From assembly GCA_003993805.1 (NCBI GenBank), contig RSEF01000019.1, positions 10,072,728 through 10,136,727 of the forward strand: a stretch of 64,000 nucleotides of DNA. The letters run 5' to 3'. The translations under genes were made by a program, and so were the position numbers. Shown piece by piece: positions 29,490-42,095 of the stretch. This stretch comes from Himantopus leucocephalus. Lineage: Eukaryota > Chordata > Aves > Charadriiformes > Recurvirostridae. Under the pieces are notes generated by a model. The model did no database searches. It was not told the origin of the DNA and was given only the letters and a program-made list of their open reading frames with translations. The stretch's first letter is position 1. Each line of letters starts with the position of its first letter.

Positions 29490-31139
29490 CATTTTGGAAA
29501 ATTTGTGCCTCTCTGTATTAATTTATGATGTCATTAAATAATTCTTTTTGCAGCTTGTACAGAAAGAATGTTTCTTTTGAAGATGAGAACTCCCCTGAGG
29601 ATGGTTATAGTGAAAAATTCCAGCAGGAGGAAAAAAACCTCCTCTCTCCTTGGCCACTCATGTTTCTGCAGTAGTGTCTGAACAGCAAAAAATTTACAAT
29701 ATTTTAATTTAAGGACCTGCTCCAAGGAGGTGCCATGCGCTTGACTGTGACAAGAGGCAGCCTAAATTCTATGTGATTTGAGAGGTCTTACTGCTGTGAT
29801 AGTAGGCTGGAAGAGAAATCATGAGTCCGTGACTTGCTAGTGGAGCGAATACGGTTTTGAAATTATTTCCTTTCCACAAAGTACAGGATCAATATTAAAA
29901 ATGAAAGAGAAGAAAATATTGGGAACGGTACAACAAAAGCAAAAAGCCTTGTCCAACATGAACTGTTTTAATGTGAAAACACTGTCACGAGAGAAACCGG
30001 CCCGCGGGCTCTGCCTATAAACCAGCTGCTGTAGGCATTGGCGTTTCGATGGTAGTTTCACGCTGGGATTCCCAGCCTCTCCTTGCACCAGTGCTCTCCA
30101 GTATAGACCAGCCTGTGTTGTATTTAAACCAAAGTGAAGTTTAAAATTAAACCTGGCATGGGCAGCTCAACCCAGTTGAGAAACTCCTTGGGTAATGGCA
30201 AGGGAAGTTAATACCCTTGGAGCCTTGTGCCACGGTGCTGGCTGGTTTGGGACACCAAGCAAGCCCGCAGGTCAGAAAGACCATTACTCCGCTCACGACC
30301 AGCAAACGTACCTGTCTGACTATTTTTGAGAGTGCAGCAAGGCACCTGTGGGCTGAAAACTGCACTCCTGAGCTTGAGTCCACCTTTGGAACCGGGCCCT
30401 GAGAGGAGGAAATAAAAAAGTATATCAATTAGTGCGAAGTGCTGATAACACTAATGCAATTAAAATCAGGATAATTTTGATTTCTGATAGTTAGAAACTT
30501 GTTTAGTGAAAGAAAAGCAAAACCCACTGGAATCATAACAGGAGGAATAGCGACGATAGGTCAAAAGGCGCTTGTTCCACAGAAAACTGCTGATGGGTAA
30601 GAGGTCTGAATGAGTAGTCTGCAAATGCCAACATCTTTCAACTGCTTTTTTTGTTGCTGTTTTCCTTAGTTTTCAGCAAATACTAATTTTTGTCTTTCAG
30701 CCATATATCGTTACAGTTTTGATGAATATTTTCACTGGGGTTGTATTTACAAACTGAAGGAAGTTTGTGTTTTTCTTTTTTTTTTTTTAAGAAAGAATTA
30801 TGTGGAATGTTGGCACCATCTGCTTGGACACCAAGGATTTTAACAATTCTGAAAGACAAAACTTGACAAATGTAGCTTCTAGTTGGGAGGTTTACACTGA
30901 TAGCAGGAAACGGGGCCAAATTTGTGTACTAAGCCCTAGACACTGCCAGCAGGAATGGATGCACCCTTTAACAAGTATTTACTAGAGAACAACATGTGCA
31001 GAGAACGATATGTGCAAAACTACTATTTCTCCTTCACAGCCTCTATCTTACGTAAGGCAGACAACAATGTGCGCTGGAGTTCAGCGTTCAGCAGAGATGA
31101 AAAAAATATTTTCATATTTTCGTGCCAAAATCATAAGGC

Positions 31140-31205
31140 TCAGTCCTATTTCTGTTGAATTCAATAGGAAAACTTTTATAGACTTCAGTATAGCAAGACC
31201 AGCCC
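31140..31205. repeat. Fossil palindromic repeat, degraded copy
   Basis: The order GGCTCAGTCCTATTTC, TTGAATTCAATAGGAAAACT, then TATAGACTTCAG fits the old sauropsid palindromic repeat whose core alternates 'CCATTGAAGTCAATGG' and 'AAAACTCCCATTGACTTCAATGG'. Divergent; the family name is not known to me. Confidence 0.4.
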
Positions 31206-33489
31206 TCTAATCTTTTCAACAAGCCCAGCTTTCAGCCTGGCTCTGCAGCGTACGGGTTCGGTATGAAGCAGAGCGCATTTGAGTTTGATGGACGACACAG
31301 CCACGCTCTGCAAATTGTGGTTTACTCATGCCCAATGCATCAGAGCGGCTACTGAGGGAAGAATAAAATTGCGTTGTACTTAGTATCAGTTGTGAATCTA
31401 ATACACAAATGGGTAGCTCAAAACGTAAGAAGAATAAGACTCAAACCATTGATTATCCCCACTAAATCCAAGCACGCATTTTAGCCTGAAACTTTAGAGC
31501 AGATCGCCCTGGACATGAGGAATCAATCACGAGACATCCTGGAAAGGTGATGAACTCGCTTTGTGCATCAGAAGTAATATGAAACAGTCAGCATGCAATG
31601 GATACCTAGACTGAAAGCAAAGGTGACGGCTACCGAGCAACTACGTGCGGGACAAAAATGGAAGTAGGAATAGGTAATCAATTCAAAGCAAAAAATAAAA
31701 GCAGCCACAATGTCTTACATGATTAGACATCTTTGGGTAAGGATTTGGTCTAAGACTTACTTATGAGAACACCAAAGGTGACCAGGAGGAGAAACACCCC
31801 AAAGATTTTAGCCATGTAAAAATCCTGTTTTAAACGAACCTGCATTCTTCCTTGCCATCCTTCTTAAGACACAAGTTCAAAGCTTAGATAGTTTTCCCCC
31901 CTCCCTCACCCTTTCCCTCCCGCCATTTATCACTATAAAGGCAAGTCGACAGGTTAGAGGCAGGAAAAACTTCCAGTGGGATTTCTGTCCAGTATCACAG
32001 AGAAGGACTAGATTTACACTCGGCGTTAGAACTGAGCACATGCCTGTTACATAAATGCTTGGACGACCTGCAGTTTTTCTACGTTTCTTCATCCCTAACA
32101 TGTAAGGAGAAAGGGGTTTTAGCTCTTTGTGTAAACACTGCCCAGGCACTTCAAGACTGGAAGGTGTCAATGCAAGTCAGCTGGAGGGTGTGCTTGAAAA
32201 AGCAAGAGGGCAAATCTTGTACTTCAACACATAGAGGGTATTTAGAGTGAGGCAAGTGAGGGCTGGAATACTGATGTCTCGATGGATCCATTGACCACCC
32301 TCCCTGATGTCGTACGAAAACTCGCGAGCAGCAGAGACATTAACTCAAGAATCTAAAAAGAGAAAAACCCTGAATCTCTGAGAACCCACGGCAAACGAGG
32401 ACTGGTCCTGCCTGTCCCATGCCAGGGCACGTCCCACTAAAGCATAACAGCATGTTCACCGTGTGAGAGAACATGCCGCCGCTAGCTCACTGGGTGGTTT
32501 AATGGCTAGCGCAGCCATAGCTCACTCTCCTCCTAAAAAATGCTGAGTTATAGATGCAAAGCAGCCACTACTAGTTCCTCGTTTAGACCAGCTACTAATG
32601 CAAATCAGCACATGTGAAGCTAAAAATCTGTACTTACTTGTTTCCCTCTTAGCTGAGGTTTCAAAGGAGAAAACACCTTCAGCTGCAGACAAAGAACTCC
32701 AGAGGAATTCGGGATTTACAAATGCTGATAGACTCAGCAATGATTCAGTCTACAGCCATTAGTGAACTACTTAATTTTTTGCTTTGCTTCTGTCACACAT
32801 AACATGAAAATAATATTCACTCACCTCTGAGAAGCAGTTAATTGGATTGTTTGAAAAATCCATTTGCATCCTATAAAGAGCAAAAGAAAGGGAGGCTAGA
32901 AGTCAGTAGCTAAGAACTAAATACAAGGAAAACATGAACTAGAAAACTAAAACGAGGAAAGAAAGGAAATAAATAAATATAAAAACTCCTCTTGTTGCCA
33001 AAGAGTAGAAGCAACTGGCAACACACAAACGAGCTGCCCGAGGATCTGACTGGCACTGCTGAACGCACCCACTTGTGCTTAGGTGCAAGCAACCCGAGCG
33101 GGGTTCCACGTGGTGCGTAAGGTGAGGCTCCCAGTTCGATGTAATTGGGATTGGGACCCTAGTTTATGGCACTCACATATCGCAAAGTTTGATAGCATTG
33201 GATGAGACTATGGACTGTCTACCCTGAGACAGCACTTAGTGCGGAGTCCACAACTTCAGCGTGATGGAGAGAGGTCTAGGTTGTTCTCCAAGTTTACTTG
33301 TTTCAACCATTTCTGTTCTCATAATATGTAAAGAACTATGGATAACACCACTATGCTTTTCATAGTTTGCAAAATAGGTCTCTGAAAGTGCGCAAAAAAG
33401 TAACTTTTATCCTATTTAAGACAGACTAAACATCCTCTTCCTCCTGGGATCTCTTATTACTTCTTCGGTTAAGTTTCAATTTTACAGGT

Positions 33490-33545
33490 ATATGGGCCAG
33501 TCCTGATCATCACATCGATGCTAATGAAAAACTTCCTATTAATTT
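33490..33545. repeat. Fossil palindromic repeat, degraded copy
   Basis: GGGCCAGTCCTGATCATC, then ATGAAAAACTTCCTATTAAT and TTCAAAATGACAGG, resembles the same family as 31140 and 38660. Confidence 0.4.
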
Positions 33546-35237
33546 CAAAATGACAGGGTGTTCGCCTACCACATACACTGTATGACCCTTTCCTGACGGG
33601 CTAATATAGTAATAATTCCTTACGTGGCTCCAACACTATGCTCAGATGTTTCCTTGGAAATATTTTGTTCCTTTCTGTTGTTCCTTACTGCAGATTGAGA
33701 TTCTTTGCGTGGCAATGGTTCCCTGAATTGGTTTTCCACAGTCTAGCTTCTTTTGTGTCCTTCCCAGTTTTCCTTTCCATAGATACTGAAGTGCACCATT
33801 GCAGTGAATCATGCTTTCTTCTAATAAAATATTATCCGAGTTCAATGCCAAAGGCCACGGTTCTATAAAAGAAATTCAGAATGAGCAATAAGTAGAGCAA
33901 AAAATGATTTTTTTTGTTGCTCTGTGGGTTTTTTTCCCCCCTCATTTTTGGGGAGTCAGAGACTCCTTAGAAGACCAGCAGCATTAGAGGAACTGAGCAA
34001 CTCATTGCAGCTGTAATACTTTATATCTTTAGCCTCACTTAAGAGCTACCTTTTCTGCTGGAGTCCATTAGCTGCGTTGACTGGGTATTGCCGTCTTCCT
34101 TACGCTCCTGGGCAGGGCCGTCGAGAGCTAGTTCAGTTCCTGGGTCAACAAAATATCTGTCCTTTTATTCCTCTGACCTTTCCCACCCCCAGTTCCTAAA
34201 GCATACTGACAGGTAGCCCCCAGGCAGCTGCAAAGGGTCAGAGCAGAGGGGAAGGAGCAGGCAGGGGGCCCCGGGGGTAAAAGACTTTTCCTGAGCCCTC
34301 CAGGCCCACGGGAAATCGCTCTGCTTATTCCTCTCGCCCTCCCACCTCCCCGCTTGGCAAGAAGGCGACCCAGCGCCCAGTAAAGCCTTCCACCAAATAC
34401 TGGGCACAGTTAAAGGCAGAGCAAAGGTGAGCCAGGCTTCCCGGCAGCATGCACGGAGAGCTTGGAATGTGGGATATGGTCACTGGCTATGAACAGCCGT
34501 CACCCAAAACTCCAGTAGAAGGATAAAAGTCAGTAGACGGCACAGCAAGGCTTCGGCTTATTAAAGTCTCTATAACTTATCGCCAGCGGTACAAAGAAGA
34601 GGTGCTGTGTATGGCCCCCCAAGTGAACAAAACTGGTTTATCTGGTGCTGGCTGTGCAACGAGCTTCGGGTGTCTCACCGCCTAACAGGCGAGATCTTCA
34701 GGGTATCAACAACATCTTTCACGTGTTGGTGCAGTGCTGCACAGAGAGGAACAACTGGGAATTACCAATATAAAGTGATAATAATGGCTGTCCACGCATT
34801 TCATTTAATAGGGTACATTCTTTTTTATAATATTACTGAAAATCACTAGAATATACATGAAATAAAACCTGTTCTTTTACTTACTGCTAATAACAGCCAG
34901 TCATACTGTCCTTGGTAGCCACATATAAAAACATTCAAGAAATATTTTAAACTGGCTTGCTCTATGGTAAAATACCACACTAAAAATGAGACTTCTGGAG
35001 ATGTTACCTAAATTAGTCTTTTTCAAATGCCTTTGTGATATTTGATCATAATAATAAAACTTAGAATGCTTTTGCCTTTCCATCAGAAACTGGTCTTATA
35101 TGTTTTCCTAGTCCCACTCTATACTGGCAACGTGGTGTCGTGGTGTATAATTTCATAGACACAAAGACACTTCGCTACCATAGCTCTCATTATTAAACAA
35201 TATATTTTAATTGTCACCACCCTTCTCATATAGACAT

Positions 35238-35295
35238 GGGCCAAATCTATCCTTATTGGCTTCAACTGAGCTACACAAGGGATGAATTTGGCTCA
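35238..35295. repeat. Fossil palindromic repeat (GGGCCAAAT...GGATGAATTTGGC)
   Basis: GGGCCAAATCTATCC (35238-35252) and GGATGAATTTGGCTC (35280-35294) are imperfect inverted repeats matching at about 12 of 15 positions. They surround TTGGCTTCAACTGAGCTACA. This matches the pattern of a widespread old amniote palindromic repeat. Confidence 0.55.
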
Positions 35296-36022
35296 ATATA
35301 TATAAAAATACAGCAAGTCACGTAATAAAAAGAAATGTTTGGGTTTCTTTTTTTATAGCAGTCAATGTTTTTTGCCATAAGAACACACATGCCTGGCCAG
35401 TAAAATCCCATGATAAAGGACTAAAGTGTTTAAGACTTCATATGCAGAATAGCCGATGGTGTTTAATTACAATAGCAAGAGATGCCATGTTATAAAAGCG
35501 TTTCTTACCTGGAGAAGGGATCCGTGCTCTCCAATGAAGCTTAATTACCCAAGACATGCTGAGTTTTTCCCTCCTGGCAATAACCTCTAACACCAATAAC
35601 TCTGCTATTTCTTTTGACATCTGAATAGCTGAATATTGTTAATTTTTGTTCTAATTTCCTTATTTAGATTATAGCCTTCCAGTGTTTTACTTCCGATGAA
35701 AGTTTTGAACATTATAAGAGCTTCATTCCTGGGACATTCCTCTTTCTTTCTTTCACTTTTCCCCTTGGAATTTTGCTCTCAGCCCTGCTCTGGCATTCCT
35801 GCTCCCCCATCTCTTTACGCCTTCCCAGCAGACTTGGCTCCAGATGTAGGTTTATGCATTTCCCCTCTCGTGACTCTTTCCTGCTCCACTAGAAAGGTTT
35901 CAGCTTCATCTCAGGCCCAGAAGATCCACGTTTCTGCAGCGTGAATTAACTTAAGACATTAAAGAAAATGCCTTGCCTGCCTAAGTCCCAAGCACTCCCG
36001 AGTCCTTGGTTTTACAGCTCTC

Positions 36023-36041
36023 GCGCACACACACACACACA
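36023..36041. repeat. CA microsatellite
   Basis: About nine CA/AC units. Confidence 0.85.
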
Positions 36042-38659
36042 AATCCGCACACGGGGCACAGAGCAGGAGCTCTGAAATGAGCAGCGGAGCTTATAGGGAG
36101 TCGTTCTTTCACTTGTGCAAAAACCCCATCCAACTGATATTATTTTGGGGAACCTGAGTCTTCATTATTTATTAAGTTATATTAGATTTATAGCTCAGAT
36201 TTGTGCCAAACTTTTATTAATTCATAAGGAGAAGATTCGATTTTTATCTAGAAAAACCTGCTTTTTTTCGAGGTGGGGAGGAAACCTCTCCCTTGGAAAA
36301 TGATGTGATATTGAGCCATGATTTAGAATCATCACCTGCGTTATCCTCCTCATCCTCACGCCTGCATCCTCGGCTTTTGATGAAGTCAATTTCCTGAGTG
36401 CATGTGAAAGCCTGTGGCTGCAGCCTGGAACAATCCTACCTCAGTGCTCCCCTTATGTCGTTGATCCTTTAATTTCCTCCAGCCGACTCCTGCAGGGGAC
36501 TAGTTCGAAGTTTTATGCTACTCTTTTGGACTAATCATTTACGACCGACTTAAAAAAAAAAAAAAAAATCACTTTCATACTGCTACTGCTAGATAGAAGG
36601 GTTACTAATTGGGATGTACTTCTAGCCAAATGGCAACAGAGGTTTAACAGCAATTCACAGGAACCTAAAAATTCTGCCCAAAGCTTTATAACCAGACCAG
36701 TTATTTAGAATCTTATTCCGAAATTATGGTTGCAATCCATAAAATAGCTCTGTAGTGGAAATTTTCACACCTTGAAAAACCAGGCTAGCAGAAAGTCATA
36801 TAAAACTGATTAATAGAAGAAATCACAATATCAAGAGAGAGATCTCCTACTCTGACTGGTTATGAAAGTTACACACAGGACCCCATCATGGGACCCAGTT
36901 CTATGTGCTAAAAACACAAAATTGAAGACTATCTGAAATTACAGATCTGAAATAAAGACACATACTGGATTAGAAGTTTAATAACGTGCCTTGGGGGCTA
37001 ACTGTGACTAATGGCAAAACAGGAAACAAGATGAAATACAGAAGGGACATATGTTAATTTCTCCAAGATTATTGAACTTAATGCTCAGTAAAATGGAGAT
37101 CGAACCAGTAATTTTATTATATAAGAAAAACAATATTCATTTAACACTACTTTTGTAATAAAATCTCTTAAATTCCTACCTAAATTTGAGAATCTGATGC
37201 TCATCTCTGAGACAACCACCCTATTATTTTCTCATGTTAATTACGTTACCACAGATGCCCATCCTTCCAAATATGTTCTTTTTAAATAGCGTAGCTTTTT
37301 TGAGCTGTGCTAACGAGGAATATCATGACAGCAGTGACCCAGGCTTAAATACACAGACATGAATGGTCAATGACAATAATTATTTTTGTATTTGTATACA
37401 TTATAGGTAATAAAATTATTCTTGAAGAATGTTTTTATTACATGAAAGGATAAATTTACACAACAGTTTGATCTATTTTACACACCAGCTACCACTACAA
37501 ACACCGTTAAACCCTAAAATCAATACAAGTACATCGCTTCAAGTGAAAGCAAAGTCGCACTACGTTTTCAAGAACAGAAATGGGTTCTGCTGTTGTTTCT
37601 GGCTGCATCTGTTAGCCTGGCTCCGGTTCCCTCACACAGTGGGGCTAAAAGCTGGTAATTCAACCATTTCACACGCTTCTGATAAAAATCTGAGATTCAA
37701 TTAAAAAATTATTCTGGAATCCTAAATCAAATATATTCCAAAATGCTTTAGGAAGCAGAAAGGAGGAGATAGCAAGTCTGAAGCGATCATTTATATGAAT
37801 GGTTATGTATGGCAGAAACAGAAACATCTCAAGCAGCAGCCGATTTATACGCTGCTAATTCCTTCCTTAGACGATCAGACTTAGACTGGTCTGATTTCAG
37901 CAGGAAAATCTCTGCATAGAGATCAACACTGGTCTCAAGCATAAGATCCTAATTATTTGAAAGGCATTTGTTTTCATAGCTTTTTTTTTTATGTGTCCAA
38001 GTCGATGGCATTTTAATGCCTTATTAAATGGTTGTTTTACAGCAGCCCGTCTGTTCAGTCTCTGTGCCCATGTCTGTACCTTGTGCTGCAGGATTTTACC
38101 TTTCATGCTGGCCAAAAAATATTTTCCGAATGCCCTATAAAAGTTTTCGATATTTCCTAAGACAAATAGAGTGGGGTTTTTTTACATACTCTAAAATGAC
38201 ATTGATATGGTAGATATGACATATATGCCTCTCCATTTACAGTGTGCTTGCAAAAAAGGTGAAGGTTTGTGTTCATTAAAGGGTACGCTCACTAGCTTGG
38301 ACCCAACTTTATATGATTTTTTTTAATTACATAAACAAATGCAAATGTTTTCATTTCTGTTTTTCTTTAATTCAGTTTAAATCCCAGCAATAGAAAATAC
38401 GTGAACACTCCCCTACCATGTTTTTAGCCCAGACATTGCCACGTGGGGTGTCTAAATGCACAAGAAATAAAAAAATGAACCAATTCAAAACCAACTTAAA
38501 ATAAAATTAAATTGATGAGAAGTTTTTATATCAAATTACTTTGAAGTGCATGTAAGGCAAACAAATGTTCAAATGTGAAAAGGAAGGTGGATTTAAAAAT
38601 TATACGTTTACCAGCATTCCGACAACAGTCCCAGTGAAATATTTCTTTTAAACATATGG

Positions 38660-38735
38660 TGAAGCCCTTGCTTTGTTGAAGTCAAATGGCAGAACCCCCA
38701 CCGACTTCAATGGGGCCAGAATTTGTAACCAGGTA
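38660..38735. repeat. Fossil palindromic repeat, best preserved copy
   Basis: TTGAAGTCAAATGGCAGAAC, CCCCACCGACTTCAATGGGG and CCAGAATTTG follow the old family core closely, with GAAGTCAA and GACTTCAA as the two halves of the inverted repeat. Confidence 0.55.
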
Positions 38736-39512
38736 GCTCTTCCCCATCACTCATACACAAAGATTGTACTGCCTCTCCACTTGCGCTAAAGAATAGCTTT
38801 ATCAGAGTTGGCATTAAATGACAAAAAGTCCTTTACTTATCTGTCTTATTTGTCCTGATGAATACGTGGTATGGATCAGCAAAAATCTTTTAAGATAATG
38901 TATAATCTAAATTGCCTGTTTTCAGTTCTTGAGGGTTCTGTAGCAGTAAGCAATAATGAACAGATGATGGAAGCAGCCAGACCTACAAAAGAAATAGTAT
39001 TTTAAAAGTACTGTACTTAGGGGAAAAAAGGTTTGCCTTTGTACATAAAGAGCTCTATTCATTAAAAGAAGTTTTTACAAATGTGGTTATTTCAAATAGT
39101 CAAAAAGTGTGAAATACACTTAAAATGAGTAAAATTTGTGGGTTTTCCTATGGGTTAAATATGTGCCATACTAATAAAGCTCTCCTCACACCTCTTCCTA
39201 ACTCATAGTCTTTGGCCTCATTCTGCGAGATGTTTTGAATTGAGGGAGCTCAGCGCTTTGCTGGAATGGACCATTAGCCCTGAAAGTCTCAGCTCGGCAA
39301 AGATTGATGGACTTTAAAGAGGTCCAGAAGAAATCATCTCAATTTGACATTCAGCACGGCACACATCACAGTGCCCCGCACCCAGCCCATGAGTACATTC
39401 AGGAGTGAGCTCCATGCGCTCACCTGGGTCCTAACAATTCTACCCCGAGGATCCCACTGGAGGACACAGCACTCTGAGAAGTAGCTGTTACACTGAGTAG
39501 CTAAGCAGGCAC

Positions 39513-39714
39513 AATAGAATCATAGAATGGTCTGAGTTGGAAGGCACCTTAAAGATCATCTCGTTCCACCCCCCTGCCCTGGGCAGGGACACCCCCCCCC
39601 AGCCCAGGTTGCTCCAAGCCCCGTCCAACCTGGCCTTGGACACCTCCAGGGATGGGGCAGCCACAGCCTCTCTGGGCAACCTGCGCCAGGGGCTCGCCAC
39701 CCTCAGAGTAAAGA
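39513..39714 (-). mobile_element. CR1 LINE 3' end, 5'-truncated (avian type)
   Basis: Read on the - strand, the fragment ends CCATTCTATGATTCTATT, the CR1 3' terminus. It encodes the last part of ORF2 reverse transcriptase (a [24 protein letters not shown] segment then [20 protein letters not shown]) with little decay. About 200 bases remain. It closely resembles the copy at 56217, so both belong to one fairly young subfamily. Confidence 0.93.
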
Positions 39715-41109
39715 TGAAATGAGAACGGAGATCAAGTCACACAAATCAGAAACATCAAGCAACCTCAAACCTTCTTCCTCACAGCCCCCAGCAGGTCAAA
39801 TTTTAACGCACAAATTACTTTGGATTCTGCCCAGGTGCTCAGAACTTGGGTTACTCCACAATTCAAAGACCTCCCAAGTACATCCGTATCTGGGGGGGTT
39901 GTTGACTCAGATGCCCCAATCCCAGGCACAAATAACAGCTAACTGCGTCTGCTAGTTAATGGCAATGTGCTCGTAGGAGCTTGCAGGAGGGATTCCCACA
40001 TTCAGAACCAGTTTTCTGATGCTCTCCTTCCCAGTCCCATTTTTAAAATGTACCTGGCACTTACGCTGTATAAAAAACATAGCAACCGCTTACATATGAA
40101 AAATCCACCCCTGCTTCATGTTTCATGAAATGTACCCCTGCTGCTGGAGGTCAGGATTGCACAGTAACCCGGCAGTACCACGCAGTTAGACGCGAGCTCA
40201 TTCAACACAGGTTATGCAAAGTGATGAAAAGCTTTACACAACAGATTCACCAGTGTTTGATCTGATCCCTCCCTGCTGCTTGAAGAAAGCTTCAAATAGT
40301 TTTAAAATGAAACAACTGTGTTAAAATCAGATTATGCATAAGCACCCGCTTTCCTAGCTTTTGTCATTTCAGTTTTCAGCTGCCTATGATGTCCAGAAGT
40401 TGAGATATCTGTGTTTAACATAAATGTGTTTAAACCCATGCACTTATTTGCCTTCGCTTCTGTAACTTGGGTATCACGGTCTGTTGCTGCACACGTCAAT
40501 GAGACACCAGAAATGTAACATGACAGCTCCGTGATGGTTCAGGTATAGAAAAACAAGACATTTTGGAAAGCACAGTTTTAGATACAAAAACTTTAAAGCT
40601 GATTCTCTGTTTGCTGTAGCAAAAACCCCCTCAAAATTTCATAGTGCTTGGTTTAACGTAGCAACAAAATTATCAGTCCATTACTTAGTTCTCACGCATA
40701 GACCCAAGAAGCCATAATGATATTTTACAGCTAGATAGATAGGTATAAACACACATATGTTTCAGCCGCATGTTATTATATCAGTCCTTCACTAAAGTAC
40801 AGATTTTCTTTGCTTCATCTAAAAGTAGAGGTGGAGAATTTAGTAGCAGCATACCTCCTCAAACACTAACAAACTAATAAAATTCAATTTATTGCTGCGT
40901 ACTTATGTCAGGAGAAAATAATGGATGAGAGTCATATGTTTCTTCAATACAACTATGCTTGTTTAAAAAGAAAAAAGGCCAGAGTTCTGCCCACAGCAGG
41001 AATACCGTAACAGGAGATGATGTCTTCGCCCACCCCTCCAACTCCCTGTCCCAAGGGAACGCAGACTTTCAGGAGAGCCATTTTGCCAAGTGGGTTTTGG
41101 GCTACTACC
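39715..41109. other. Intergenic DNA
   Basis: No coding sequence recognised. Part of 40950-41109 may be further downstream pol of the adjacent gypsy remnant, but no motif could be read. Confidence 0.5.
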
Positions 41110-42095
41110 AGGGTTTCCCCAGGCGACCTGTTCCTGGTGTTCTGGAATAGGACAGCACTGGTCATGAACCTGCAGTGTTGCTTTCGAGACAAACCCGCGC
41201 TCAAGCCTGTTTCACACCATGGAAGCACAACATTCCTCCTTTCCGCGATCAGGAGGCAACGCACCCTTCAGAGTCCCTGCAGCCTGCCGAGGATTTGTCC
41301 AAACCATATATCCTTCTCCAAAGAAATGGCAGTGAACTGTTCTATAGATTTAACCACTGTCAGATGTTCTTTGAGCAGAATATTAATTTCTCTCCCGAGA
41401 ACATAAACTTTTTGTTGTAATAAGCCACCATCCTCTCAAGTCCTTTGATTTCCTCTGTCAATACTGCCCCCAGACCATAAGCGCTAGCATCTGTGTCCAG
41501 CCTGAAAGGTGTTTGAAACATGGGGAGGCTAAAATGGGAGCAGTTAGAAGAGCTCTTTTTCTAAAACCTGAAAATGTTAAATCACACTATGCTAGCCACC
41601 GAAACAGTTTCCTTCTCACCAAACTCATGCAGTGGTTTTACAATATTAACAAAGCCACAAATAAACTCCCTGAAATAGCAGCGGCAGTAATCCTTAAAAA
41701 ACCACAAAGCCCTTTACCTGACTGCCATTGTCTGGAGAGCTGGTCAGGGTTGTCCTGCCTCCATTTGCTTCTTGTCTGTGAAAACCATTCCCTGGCAGGC
41801 TGCGTACTCATAATTAATGACTTCTGCTTGCAATGATTCACTCGTCTTTGGATTTGATTTCAGGTTGATGACTTTCAGCGTATTACAGACCATTTGTAAA
41901 TACGTCAGTTCCTGTTCAAATGTTTTACTTCATACCAAGATATCATCTAGAGATAATCTGAAACAGGCGTGCCGTACCATACCTTTTCCCCATCCCCTAA
42001 AATGCAGCAGGTGCTGAGCCAAAAGACATCTTTTCAAATTGCAGGAGGTCTTGTCCTGCCCTGAAAGCTGTTCCCTCCCCCTTTTCCCCTTACTT
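41110..42095 (-). mobile_element. Decayed Ty3/gypsy-type pol fragment (RT-RNase H)
   Basis: Motifs occur in the right order on the - strand but in shifting frames. MSFGSAPAAF (42029-42000) matches the MPFGL..AP..F box. LDDILV (41950-41933) is the catalytic DD box. LKSNPK near 41866 matches the LNPKKC box. YFREFICGFVNIVKPLHEF (41677-41621) matches Y.RFI..F..I.KPL of the connection. LDTDASAYGLGAVL (41500-41459) followed by RMVAYYNKKF opens RNase H. Many stops and frameshifts make it nonfunctional. Spacings fit Ty3/gypsy pol. No LTRs, gag or integrase were identified; the pol-upstream region may extend to about 42600. It is in the orientation opposite to TBX4. Confidence 0.8.

Larger units (their letters stand above)
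29490..39512. other. Gene-free intergenic DNA with fossil repeats
   Basis: No reading frame resembles a known protein. Several decayed pieces of old palindromic repeats are present (about 31140-31205, 33490-33545, 35238-35295 and 38660-38735). Also present are a CA microsatellite (36023-36041), an A run (36552-36567) and a T-box half-site (36764-36772). Confidence 0.7.

Noticed and set aside
39488..39700. 70-codon - strand frame as a gene
   Set aside because: It is the CR1 ORF2 C-terminus inside a 5'-truncated LINE.
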